A stretch of 16,180 nucleotides of DNA from an uncultured Collinsella sp. Its GTDB lineage: Bacteria > Actinomycetota > Coriobacteriia > Coriobacteriales > Coriobacteriaceae. Every line of letters starts with the position of its first letter. The first letter of the stretch is position 1. A model generated the notes under the pieces. It was not told where the DNA came from. It saw only the letters and a list, made by a program, of their open reading frames with translations, and searched no databases. Below, in pieces: positions 5,395 through 12,648 of the stretch. The stretch spans positions 1 to 16,180 of the forward strand of contig CAADSS010000113.1 of NCBI GenBank assembly GCA_900751695.1. The letters run 5' to 3'. A program made the translations under genes and the position numbers.

Positions 5395-8172
5395 ATGATT
5401 CTCAACGGACCGGGAATTAGCTACACCGAGCCCGATATCGGTTCGGAGTTCGTGCCGCCGCTGCCGGAGCATCCGCGCGAGGCCATCGTCAAGCTGTGTG
5501 AGCACTGCACCAACCGTCTGCTGCATCGCGATGAGCTGCTGGGCTACGAGTACTGGTCGTTTGCCGAGGCCGCGACCGACGAGCAGGCCGAAGTGCTCTG
5601 CAAGATGAAGATGCGCCGTCCCTACACGCTGTCCGAGATGGTCAAGCTCACCGGCATGCCCGAGGCCGATATCGAGAAGATGCTCGACGACATGAGCTAC
5701 ACGGGTCTGCTCGAGTACAACTGGGAAAATCCCGAGCGCGCCAAGCAGTGGGTCCTGCCCATGCTGGTGCCGGGTTCCGCCGAGTTCCTCAACATGCGCG
5801 TGGGCCAGCTCGAGGAGCACCCGGTCTACGCCAAGTTCTTTGAACAGGCATCCAAGGGCCCGCTGTCCAAGGCCACGCCGATGGTGCCGCCCGGTGGTGC
5901 CGGCATCGGCATGCATGTCATTCCGGTCGAGAAGGCCATCGATGCCGCGAGCACGTCGGTGCCGATCGAGCATATCGAGCACTGGCTCGACAAATACGAG
6001 GGTAAGTATGCCGCTAGCACCTGCAGCTGCCGCGCAAGCCGTCGCGTGATGGGCGAGGGCTGCGCCGACGACCCGGCCGATTGGTGCATCGCCGTGGGCG
6101 ATATGGCTGACTACGTGGTCGAGACCGACCGCGGCCGTTACGTGACGCGCGACGAGGTTTACGACATCCTGCGCCAGGCCGAGGACAACGGCTTTGTGCA
6201 CCAGATCACCAACATCGACGGCGAGAACAAGATCTTCGCCATCTGCAACTGCAACGTCAACGTGTGCTACGCCCTGCGCACCTCGCAGCTGTTCAACACG
6301 CCCAACCTGTCGCGCTCGGCCTATGTCGCCAAGGTCGAGAAGGATAAGTGCGTGGCCTGCGGTCGCTGCGTTGAGGTGTGTCCGGCCGGCGCCGCCAAGC
6401 TGGGCCAAAAGCTCTGCAGCAAGAAGGCGGGCGGACAGGTGCCCGAGTATCCGCGCCAGGAGTTGCCCGATGCCACCAAGTGGGACCACACCAAGTGGTC
6501 GCCCAACTACCGCAACGACAACCGCATCGAGACGCACGAGTCCGGCACCGCGCCCTGCAAGACGGCCTGCCCCGCGCACGTTGCCGTTCAGGGCTATCTG
6601 AAGCTCGCGGCGCAGGGCCGCTATGACGAGGCCCTAGCACTCATTAAGCGCGAGAACCCGCTGCCCGCCATCTGCGGCCGTGTGTGCAACCGCCGCTGCG
6701 AGGACGCCTGCACCCGCGGCCGTGTGGACGCCGCCGTGGCTATCGACGAGGTCAAGAAGTTCATCGCCCAGCGCGATCTTGATGCCGCGACCCGCTATGT
6801 CCCGCCCGTGGTGACGCCGACGCGCGCTGGCGGCTTCGATCAGAAGATCGCCATCATCGGTGCCGGTCCCGCCGGCCTGTCCTGCGCTTTCTACCTGGCC
6901 GAGAAGGGCTACAAGCCTGTCGTGTTCGAGAAGAACGAGCGCCCGGGTGGTATGCTTACCTACGGTATTCCCAGCTTTAAGCTGGAGAAGGACGTTATCG
7001 AGGCCGAGGTCGAGATCATTCGCCTGATGGGTGCCGAGTTCCGCTATGGCGTGGAGGTCGGCCGCGATGTGACGCTCGACGAGCTGCGCGAGCAGGGCTT
7101 TAAGGCCTTCTACGTGGCTATTGGCTGCCAGGGCGGCCGCCTTGCCGGTATTCCGGGCGAGGATGCCGAGGACGTGACCGTGGCCGTCGACTTCTTGCGC
7201 GAGGTCAACAGCGGCAAGATCGACGCGCTGCCCGGCCGCACCATCGTGGTGGGCGGCGGCAACGTGGCCATCGACGTGGCCCGCAACGCCTGCCGTCTGG
7301 GCTCCGAGCACGTCGAGATGTTCTGCCTGGAGAGCGAGGCCCAGATGCCCGCCAGCGAGGAAGAGCGTCGCGAGGCCATCGAGGACGGCGCGCACATCAG
7401 CTGTGGTTGGGGTCCCAAGGAGGTTCACCTGGACGAGTCCGGCCGTGTGTGCGGTATCACCTTCAAGCGCTGCACGCGCGTCTTTGACGACGAGGGCCGG
7501 TTTGCGCCCGAGTACGACGAGAACGATCTGCGTCGTGTCGATGCCGACCGTGTCGTCATGTCGATTGGCCAGTCCATTGTGTGGGGCGACCTGTTGGCTG
7601 GCTCCAAGGTGGAGCTTGGCCGCGGCCAGGGTGCTCTTGCCGATCCCCAGACCTATCAGACTGCCGAGCCCGACATCTTTGTGGGCGGCGACGTCTATAC
7701 CGGTCCGAGCTTTGCCATCGACGCCATCGCCGCCGGTCACGAGGCCGCCGTGTCCATCCATCGCTTTGTGCAGCCGGGCTCCACGCTCACCATCGGCCGC
7801 AACCAGCGCCGCTATACCGCGCTCGACCGCGACGATGTCGTGATCGAAAGCTACGACAACGCGAGCCGCGAGGCTGCCCACGTGGACCGCGAGCGCGAGA
7901 AGGCCGCGCCGTTTAGCGAGTACGTCGAGACCTTTACCGAAGAGCAGGTGCGCGCCGAGACCGCCCGTTGCCTGGGTTGCGGTGCCTCGATCGTCGACCC
8001 CAACAAGTGCATCGGCTGCGGCCTGTGCACCACCAAGTGCGCGTTCGACGCCATCCATCTGGATCGCGACCGCCCCGAGTGCTCCACGATGGTCAAATAC
8101 GAGCAAAAGCTCCCAAGCCTCGGCAAGTACGCTTTGAAACGCGCAATCAAAATCAAGTTCGGTCGTAAATAG
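5395..8172 (+). CDS. Modular Fe-S/FAD-dependent NAD(P)H oxidoreductase (GltD-like core with added ferredoxin domains)
   Basis: A 925-residue cytoplasmic electron-transfer flavoprotein. Residues 1-300 hold a winged-helix-like stretch (about 75-105) and a cysteine-rich part: CSC at 210-212, C223, C231, C284, C286 and C291. A ferredoxin motif follows (C319, C322, C325, C329-Pro). Then comes a GltD-like segment with C388, C392, C427, C431, C435 and C439. The FAD-binding motif GAGPAG is at 489-494 and the NAD(P)H-binding GGGNVA at 620-625. The family GD motif lies in GGDVYTGPSFAIDAIAAGHEAA. A second ferredoxin-like module ends the protein (C859, C862, C872, C875, C878, C882). This is much longer than a glutamate synthase small subunit (about 480 residues), and no large subunit is nearby, so it probably serves another redox reaction. 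The substrate is unknown. The ATG at 5395 was chosen because AGAAGGGA lies just before it; an upstream in-frame ATG at 5296 lies inside an operator. Confidence 0.9.
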   Translation: MILNGPGISYTEPDIGSEFVPPLPEHPREAIVKLCEHCTNRLLHRDELLGYEYWSFAEAATDEQAEVLCKMKMRRPYTLSEMVKLTGMPEADIEKMLDDMSYTGLLEYNWENPERAKQWVLPMLVPGSAEFLNMRVGQLEEHPVYAKFFEQASKGPLSKATPMVPPGGAGIGMHVIPVEKAIDAASTSVPIEHIEHWLDKYEGKYAASTCSCRASRRVMGEGCADDPADWCIAVGDMADYVVETDRGRYVTRDEVYDILRQAEDNGFVHQITNIDGENKIFAICNCNVNVCYALRTSQLFNTPNLSRSAYVAKVEKDKCVACGRCVEVCPAGAAKLGQKLCSKKAGGQVPEYPRQELPDATKWDHTKWSPNYRNDNRIETHESGTAPCKTACPAHVAVQGYLKLAAQGRYDEALALIKRENPLPAICGRVCNRRCEDACTRGRVDAAVAIDEVKKFIAQRDLDAATRYVPPVVTPTRAGGFDQKIAIIGAGPAGLSCAFYLAEKGYKPVVFEKNERPGGMLTYGIPSFKLEKDVIEAEVEIIRLMGAEFRYGVEVGRDVTLDELREQGFKAFYVAIGCQGGRLAGIPGEDAEDVTVAVDFLREVNSGKIDALPGRTIVVGGGNVAIDVARNACRLGSEHVEMFCLESEAQMPASEEERREAIEDGAHISCGWGPKEVHLDESGRVCGITFKRCTRVFDDEGRFAPEYDENDLRRVDADRVVMSIGQSIVWGDLLAGSKVELGRGQGALADPQTYQTAEPDIFVGGDVYTGPSFAIDAIAAGHEAAVSIHRFVQPGSTLTIGRNQRRYTALDRDDVVIESYDNASREAAHVDREREKAAPFSEYVETFTEEQVRAETARCLGCGASIVDPNKCIGCGLCTTKCAFDAIHLDRDRPECSTMVKYEQKLPSLGKYALKRAIKIKFGRK

Positions 8173-8189
8173 GTAACCATGGCGGGTAG

Positions 8190-8233
8190 GGGGACGGCGC
8201 AGACTAGATTTCGCCGTCCCCTTGCTTTGAGTT
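8190..8233 (+). terminator. Probable terminator or attenuator after the oxidoreductase gene
   Basis: GGGGACGGCG (8190-8199) pairs perfectly with CGCCGTCCCC (8212-8221) across a 12-base loop. The following sequence is T-rich but interrupted (TTGCTTTGAGTTT). Termination may be partial, leaving the next gene at lower expression. Confidence 0.65.
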
Positions 8234-8268
8234 TGCATCGCATCAACCGTTGTTGAAAGGTTTCTACC

Positions 8269-8697
8269 TTGCACGAATTGGGAATCGTTTATCACATCAT
8301 TCGCGATGTTGAGAACGTGGCGCGCGCCAATGGCGTGCGCCACGTTTCGAGCGTTACGCTGCTGCTGGGTGAGGTCTCGGGCGTCGTTCCCGACTTGCTG
8401 CTCGACGCTTGGCGCTGGGCGGCAGATAAAAAGTCCATCACCGAGGGTGCGGAGCTTATTGTGGAGCCTGTCGAGGCCGTGACGCATTGCGAGGCGTGCG
8501 GCTGCGACTACGTGACGGTCGAGCACGGCAAGACCTGCCCCCATTGCGGCAGCGGCGAGACATACTTGCTGCAGGGCCAGGAGGTCATGATCAAGCAGAT
8601 CGAGACCCCCGACGAGGACCCGGCAGACGCTGCTCCCGACGGTCCTTCCGACGCTCCCGACGCCGTCGACGCCGCCAACCCCCTCCACATCGCCTAA
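8269..8697 (+). CDS. hypA: HypA/HybF-like hydrogenase nickel metallochaperone
   Basis: A 142-residue protein matching HypA, which delivers nickel during [NiFe] hydrogenase maturation. It begins MHELG, with the nickel-binding His2-Glu3 pair. The zinc site is two CxxC motifs, C74/C77 (CEAC) and C90/C93 (CPHC), with the usual loop between. The start codon is TTG: only this start gives the required MHE N-terminus, and GAAAGG lies just upstream. Residues after about 112 form an acidic, Pro- and Ala-rich tail of some 30 residues that the usual protein of about 115 residues lacks. The gene lies 96 bases after the oxidoreductase gene and may be reached by read-through. No hydrogenase subunits are in the window, so its client lies elsewhere or is not a hydrogenase. 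Confidence 0.88.
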   Translation: MHELGIVYHIIRDVENVARANGVRHVSSVTLLLGEVSGVVPDLLLDAWRWAADKKSITEGAELIVEPVEAVTHCEACGCDYVTVEHGKTCPHCGSGETYLLQGQEVMIKQIETPDEDPADAAPDGPSDAPDAVDAANPLHIA

Positions 8698-8705
8698 CTT
8701 GGTCG

Positions 8706-8749
8706 TTGGGGACGTTCTTAAACGACTAGTCAAACAAGAACGTCCCCAA
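8706..8749. repeat. Perfect 14-bp inverted repeat, REP-like hairpin
   Basis: TTGGGGACGTTCTT (8706-8719) and AAGAACGTCCCCAA (8736-8749) are perfect complements around a 16-base loop. It starts nine bases after the HypA-like stop. No T tract follows, so it is not a classical terminator. It may protect the 3' end or be a dispersed palindromic repeat. It opens the 375-base gene-free stretch 8698-9072. Confidence 0.75.
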
Positions 8750-8798
8750 TGACTACTTGCGCTAGAGCATAAGTCACGATAATAGTCAAGTCATGTCT

Positions 8799-8971
8799 GT
8801 TTAAACAAAATAGCGGCAGTACAAGCGCATTCGCGCTTGCCAAAATCGATATTAATGAACAGCCTGTTTGTATCTGTAAAATGCATGGCTTGATGTGCGA
8901 CGCCTTGGCGTGTAATGAGTCAAAAAGCGGTAACGTAATCAATTTGTAACAAACATAGACGTTTAAACAAA
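8799..8971. repeat. Two GTTTAAACAAA boxes and a short hairpin upstream of the PTS operon
   Basis: The 11-mer GTTTAAACAAA, with palindromic core GTTTAAAC, occurs at 8799-8809 and 8961-8971, 162 bp apart. Between them are a perfect 7-bp hairpin, CAAGCGC-ATTC-GCGCTTG (8822-8839), and a small palindrome, TTTGTAACAAA (8943-8953). The AT-rich stretch has no credible gene. The boxes are candidate regulator sites for the PTS operon; nothing in the window identifies the regulator. Confidence 0.4.
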
Positions 8972-8996
8972 TAAACCAACCTTTTGCGAATTTAGC

Positions 8997-9002
8997 TATA
9001 AT
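8997..9002 (+). promoter_or_regulatory. -10 element of the PTS operon promoter
   Basis: A perfect TATAAT is present, but no good -35 lies 16-18 bp upstream (AACCAA at 8974-8979). Such a promoter often needs an activator. Transcription would start near 9009, with a leader of about 64 bases ending in AAGGAGG (9059-9065). A sigma-54 type -24/-12 pair was looked for and not seen. Confidence 0.5.
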
Positions 9003-9072
9003 TCCACAAACCAAACAGGTATACTTCCTTAATGTCGTGTAGGAAATACGTAGACAAAAAGGAGGTTATGTG

Positions 9073-10062
9073 ATGGTAAGTATTGTTCTTGCTAGCCACG
9101 GGGACTTGGCTGCTGGAATCAAGCAGACGGGCTCGATGGTCTTTGGCGATCAGCCGTCTGTAGCCGTGGTCTCGCTCGAGCCGAGCATGGGCCCCGACGA
9201 CTTCCGTGCCAAGGTCGAGGAAGCAATCGCTTCCTTCGAGGACCAGGAGCAGGTGCTCTTCCTCGTTGATCTGTGGGGCGGCACGCCGTTCAACCAGATC
9301 AGCGGGCTCATCGAGGGCCACGATTCCTGGGCTATCGTCACCGGTGTCAACCTGCCTATGCTCATCGAGGCATATTCGCAGCGCTTTGACGCAAAGAACA
9401 CTGCGCATGCGATCGCAAAACATCTCGTGACTGAGGCTAAGGCTGGCGTGCGCGTCAAGCCCGAGTCTCTGGAGCCCGAGGAGAAGAAGCCGGCTGCGGC
9501 CGCTGCTGCTCCTGCAGGCGCCATCCCTCCGGGAACGGTCATCGGCGACGGGCACATCAAGATTGCCCACGTCCGTATCGACACCCGTCTGCTGCATGGT
9601 CAGGTGGCCACCACATGGACCAAGCAGATCAACCCCAACCGCATCATTGTGGTTTCCGACGGCGTTGCTCACGACGAGCTCCGCAAGACCATGATCGAGC
9701 AGGCTGCCCCTCCGGGAGTCCATGCCAACGTCGTGCCCATCAAGAAGATGGCCGAGGTCGTCAAGGACACGCGCTTTGGTGACACCAAGGCCATGCTGCT
9801 CTTTGAGAACCCGCAGGATCTGCTCAAGGCCATCGAGGCCGGCGTCGACATCAAGGAAGTCAACATCGGCTCCATGGCTCACTCCAAGGGCAAGGTCGTC
9901 GTCACCAACGCCGTCGCTATGGGCGATGACGATGTCAAGACTCTCGAGGCCCTCAAGGCCAAGGGCGTCAAGTTCGAGGTCCGCAAGGTTCCTTCGGATT
10001 CCTCCGAGGATCTCGACGCCATGTTGAAGAAAGCTAAGGCCGAACTGGCCGCTCAAGCATAG
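9073..10062 (+). CDS. manX: Mannose-family PTS system IIAB component
   Basis: A 329-residue cytoplasmic fusion of IIA and IIB. It takes phosphate from HPr and passes it to sugar entering through IIC/IID. The IIA domain (1 to about 125) has its phosphorylatable His9 in LASHGDLAAG. An Ala/Pro-rich hinge (about 135-155) links it to the IIB domain, whose active His175 lies in RIDTRLLHGQV. These match the two histidines of E. coli ManX (His10 and His175). An ATG at 9073 and a GTG just before it (9070) are both in frame; the ATG sits seven bases after AAGGAGG and was preferred. It is the first gene of a IIAB-IIC-IID operon. The sugar could be mannose, glucose, glucosamine or another hexose; sequence alone does not settle this. 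Confidence 0.93.
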   Translation: MVSIVLASHGDLAAGIKQTGSMVFGDQPSVAVVSLEPSMGPDDFRAKVEEAIASFEDQEQVLFLVDLWGGTPFNQISGLIEGHDSWAIVTGVNLPMLIEAYSQRFDAKNTAHAIAKHLVTEAKAGVRVKPESLEPEEKKPAAAAAAPAGAIPPGTVIGDGHIKIAHVRIDTRLLHGQVATTWTKQINPNRIIVVSDGVAHDELRKTMIEQAAPPGVHANVVPIKKMAEVVKDTRFGDTKAMLLFENPQDLLKAIEAGVDIKEVNIGSMAHSKGKVVVTNAVAMGDDDVKTLEALKAKGVKFEVRKVPSDSSEDLDAMLKKAKAELAAQA

Positions 10063-10080
10063 TAAAGGAGGGTCCGATAC

Positions 10081-10899
10081 ATGTCTGCAATCACTATTCT
10101 GCTTGTTGCGATTGTCGCGTTGCTTGCCGGTATGGAAGGCATTCTGGATGAGTTCCAGTTCCATCAGCCGCTCGTGGCATGCACGCTTATCGGTCTCGTA
10201 ACCGGTCACCTTCAGGAGGGCATCCTCCTGGGCGGTTCGCTCCAGATGATGGCCCTTGGCTGGGCTAACGTCGGCGCCGCCGTCGCGCCTGACGCCGCTC
10301 TGGCCTCGGTCGCCTCTTCGATCATCATGGTGCTCGCCCTCAACGGCGGCGCTACCGATCCGTCGAAGGCCGTTACCGCCGCTATCGCCGTCGCCGTCCC
10401 GCTGTCGGTCGCTGGTCTGTTCCTGACCATGATCTGCCGTACCCTGGCTACCGCTATCGCTCACGCCATGGACGGCTGCGCCGAGAAGGGCGACTTCGCC
10501 GGCATCGAGCGTTGGCAGTACATTGCCATCCTTATGCAGGGCCTTCGTATTGCCATCCCGGCAGTGCTTCTGTGCATCATCCCGGCCGAGGCAGTTACCA
10601 ACGCGCTTAACGCTATGCCCGACTGGCTGTCCGGCGGCATGGCTGTCGGCGGCGGCATGGTCGCTTCCGTCGGTTACGCCATGGTCATCAACATGATGGC
10701 CACCAAGGAGACCTGGCCGTTCTTCATCCTCGGCTTTGTCCTTGCTGCGATCCCTCAGCTCACGCTGATCGCCCTTGGCCTCATCGGTATCTCCCTTGCC
10801 CTCATCTACCTTGGCCTTAAGGATCTGGCCAAGCAGGGTGGCGGCATGGGCGGTGGCTCCGGCGACCCGCTCGGCGATATTCTGAACGATTACGAGTAG
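10081..10899 (+). CDS. manY: Mannose-family PTS system IIC component
   Basis: A 272-residue membrane permease subunit that, with IID, forms the sugar channel. It shows the family pattern near the N-terminus: HQPLVACTLIGLVTGHLQEG, then GGSLQMMALGWANVGAAVAPDAALAS. Several more hydrophobic segments follow, ending in a Gly-rich cytoplasmic tail (GGGMGGGSGD). The length is normal. The ATG follows AAAGGAGGG, 18 bases after the IIAB stop, so the two genes are probably translated from one transcript. Confidence 0.93.
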   Translation: MSAITILLVAIVALLAGMEGILDEFQFHQPLVACTLIGLVTGHLQEGILLGGSLQMMALGWANVGAAVAPDAALASVASSIIMVLALNGGATDPSKAVTAAIAVAVPLSVAGLFLTMICRTLATAIAHAMDGCAEKGDFAGIERWQYIAILMQGLRIAIPAVLLCIIPAEAVTNALNAMPDWLSGGMAVGGGMVASVGYAMVINMMATKETWPFFILGFVLAAIPQLTLIALGLIGISLALIYLGLKDLAKQGGGMGGGSGDPLGDILNDYE

Positions 10900-10915
10900 G
10901 AGGGGAGTGATACAT

Positions 10916-11836
10916 ATGGCAGAGAACAAGATTCAGCTCACCAAGGCTGACCGCAAGAAGGTTTGCTTCCGTCATCAGTTCCTTCAGGGCTCGTGGAACT
11001 ACGAGCGTATGCAGAACGGCGGCTGGTGCTTCGCAATGATCCCTGCGATCAAGAAGCTCTACACCAGCAAGGATGACCAGATTGCCGCTCTTAAGCGCCA
11101 CCTGGAGTTCTATAACACCCACCCCTATGTTTCCGCCCCCGTCATTGGCGTTACCCTCGCCCTCGAGGAGGAGCGCGCCAACGGTGCTCCGATCGACGAC
11201 GTCGCCATCCAGGGCGTCAAGGTCGGTATGATGGGCCCGCTCGCCGGCGTCGGCGACCCTGCCTTCTGGTTCACCCTTCGCCCGATTCTGGGCGCTCTGG
11301 GCGCTTCCATGGCCCTGTCCGGCAGCATCGCCGGTCCGCTGCTGTTCTTCTTCGCGTGGAACATCATCCGTTACGCCTTCCTGTGGTACACGCAGGAGTT
11401 TGGCTACAAGGTCGGCTCCTCCATCGCCAAGGACCTCTCCGGCGGTCTGATGGGCAAGGTCACCGAGGGTGCTTCCATCCTGGGTATGTTCATCATCGGC
11501 GCCCTGGTCGAGCGCTGGGTGTCCATCTCCTTCACCCCGGTCGTCTCCAAGGTCACGCAGTCTGCTGGCGCCTTTATCGACTGGGCTAGCCTGCCCTCCG
11601 GCTCCGAGGGCGTCAAGGAAGCGCTGACGATGTACAACTCCATCGGTGCTACCGCCCTTGATCAGGTTAAGGTCACCACGCTTCAGGCTAACCTCGATCA
11701 GCTCATCCCCGGCCTTGCCGCTGTGTGCCTGACCCTGCTGGTCTGCAAGCTCCTCAAGAAGAAGGTCAGCCCGATCGTCATCATCCTGGCTCTCTTCGCC
11801 GTCGGCATCATCGGTCGCGTCTGCGGCTTCATGTAA
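10916..11836 (+). CDS. manZ: Mannose-family PTS system IID component
   Basis: A 306-residue membrane subunit of the same permease. Family signatures are FRHQFLQGSWNYERMQN near the N-terminus, PAIKKLY soon after, the histidine-containing LEFYNTHPYV, and GMMGPLAGVGDPAFW in the middle. Hydrophobic helices fill the C-terminal half. The ATG at 10916 was chosen over an in-frame GTG at 10907 because the GTG overlaps the AGGAGGGG ribosome site. It lies 16 bases after the IIC stop. Confidence 0.94.
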   Translation: MAENKIQLTKADRKKVCFRHQFLQGSWNYERMQNGGWCFAMIPAIKKLYTSKDDQIAALKRHLEFYNTHPYVSAPVIGVTLALEEERANGAPIDDVAIQGVKVGMMGPLAGVGDPAFWFTLRPILGALGASMALSGSIAGPLLFFFAWNIIRYAFLWYTQEFGYKVGSSIAKDLSGGLMGKVTEGASILGMFIIGALVERWVSISFTPVVSKVTQSAGAFIDWASLPSGSEGVKEALTMYNSIGATALDQVKVTTLQANLDQLIPGLAAVCLTLLVCKLLKKKVSPIVIILALFAVGIIGRVCGFM

Positions 11837-11892
11837 GCACGCTTCGGCTTAAGACCGAGAGTTGCTAGGCAAGGGCTTTTGAGCCATTGAAA

Positions 11893-11940
11893 CGGACCGC
11901 ACCCGGTGGGTACACTGGATGCGGTCCGATTGTTTTTTAT
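11893..11940 (+). terminator. Intrinsic terminator between IID and the DUF956 gene
   Basis: CGGACCGCA (11893-11901) pairs with TGCGGTCCG (11920-11928), followed by TTGTTTTTTAT. It lies between manZ and the DUF956 gene, whose ribosome site begins only a few bases later. It probably lowers expression of that last gene relative to the transporter. Confidence 0.85.
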
Positions 11941-11957
11941 TGGAGGGCGAGGCGCGT

Positions 11958-12356
11958 ATGGCGCAATCTCAGAACAGCACGGTCGATCTGGCAACGCCGG
12001 CAACCTGCCTGATGGGGCTTACCAGTCACGGTAACGTAATGGTGGGCAATAAGGCGTTTGAGTACTATAACGAGCGCAATCCCGAGGATTATATTCAAAT
12101 CCCGTGGGACGAGGTCGACTATATTGCCGCCGAGGTTTTGCGCGGCACCAAGAAGATTACGCGTTTTGCCATCTTCACCAAGGACAACGGTCACTTTACG
12201 TTTTCGACGCGCGACGACAAAGAGACGCTTCGTGCGGTCCGCAAGTACGTCGGCGAGGATAAGCTCGTGCGTTCGCCCGACTTTATTGATGTGACCGCCA
12301 AGGGCGCGAAGAGCATCCCCTCCGTCATCAAAAGCCTCTTCCACAAAGGCAACTAG
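11958..12356 (+). CDS. manO: DUF956 family protein, ManO-like PTS accessory protein
   Basis: A 132-residue soluble protein. I assign it to DUF956 from its position directly after a IIAB-IIC-IID operon and from features such as the start region VDLATPATCLMGLTSHGNVMVG, PWDEVDYIAAEV and FAIFTKDNGHFTFSTRD. In Firmicutes, genes of this family sit at the same place and are thought to affect mannose PTS function or expression; the mechanism is not established. The ATG at 11958 follows GGAGG (11942-11946) at a longer than usual distance. An earlier in-frame start would lie within the terminator. No signal peptide or membrane segment is seen. Confidence 0.85.
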   Translation: MAQSQNSTVDLATPATCLMGLTSHGNVMVGNKAFEYYNERNPEDYIQIPWDEVDYIAAEVLRGTKKITRFAIFTKDNGHFTFSTRDDKETLRAVRKYVGEDKLVRSPDFIDVTAKGAKSIPSVIKSLFHKGN

Positions 12357-12364
12357 CTCCTCAT

Positions 12365-12433
12365 AAGTTGCGGTGAAATAGTTCCTAAATACGGCTTTAG
12401 ATGCTTCAGACAGGAACTATTCCACCGCAACTT
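12365..12433. repeat. Long inverted repeat with 22-bp arms, REP- or MITE-like
   Basis: The arms at 12365-12386 and 12412-12433 match at 21 of 22 positions and are separated by 25 bases. Each arm holds the GGAACTATT/AATAGTTCC core and the AAGTTGCGG end. No T tract follows. It lies nine bases after the DUF956 gene and before the tRNA promoter. Confidence 0.75.
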
Positions 12434-12455
12434 CGAAGTCTAGTCATGCGACGTA

Positions 12456-12481
12456 TTGCGATGCAGTAAATCTGCTACACT
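12456..12481 (+). promoter_or_regulatory. Likely promoter of tRNA-Arg
   Basis: An extended -10, TGCTACACT (12473-12481), sits about ten bases before the tRNA 5' end. The -35 is poor: TTGCGA (12456-12461) is only 14 bp away, or GTATTG (12453-12458) at 17 bp. Confidence 0.45.
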
Positions 12482-12491
12482 AGTACAACAT

Positions 12492-12567
12492 GCCTCCGTA
12501 GCTCAGGGGATAGAGCACCGCTCTCCTAAAGCGGGTGTCGACGGTTCGAATCCGCCCGGGGGCACCA
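12492..12567 (+). tRNA. tRNA-Arg (anticodon CCU)
   Basis: A 76-base cloverleaf. The acceptor GCCTCCG pairs with CGGGGGC, with one G-U pair. The D arm holds GCTC AGGGGATA GAGC. The anticodon stem CCGCT/AGCGG encloses the loop CTCCTAA, giving anticodon CCU, which reads AGG. The T arm contains GGTTCGAATCC. The 3' CCA is encoded (12565-12567). Confidence 0.95.
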
Positions 12568-12576
12568 GGAAAATCG

Positions 12577-12618
12577 CAGGTCAGGAGTTATTTTTGCTTC
12601 TGACCTGTTCTGGTTTTT
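12577..12618 (+). terminator. Terminator of tRNA-Arg
   Basis: CAGGTCAGGAG (12577-12587) pairs with CTTCTGACCTG (12597-12607), with one G-U pair, and is followed by TTCTGGTTTTT. It lies ten bases after the tRNA. Confidence 0.85.
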
Positions 12619-12648
12619 GAGCTAAGAACTGCTTTTGTTTGTAAATCT

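Noticed and set aside
6634..8733. Minus-strand open frame of 699 codons
   Set aside because: Antisense of the oxidoreductase and HypA-like genes, whose motifs are clear on the plus strand.
8940..9072. Sigma-54 promoter for the PTS operon
   Set aside because: No GG-N10-GC type -24/-12 pair is visible. A TATAAT is present instead.
8992..10929. Minus-strand open frame of 645 codons
   Set aside because: Antisense of the PTS IIAB and IIC genes, with no recognisable protein features.
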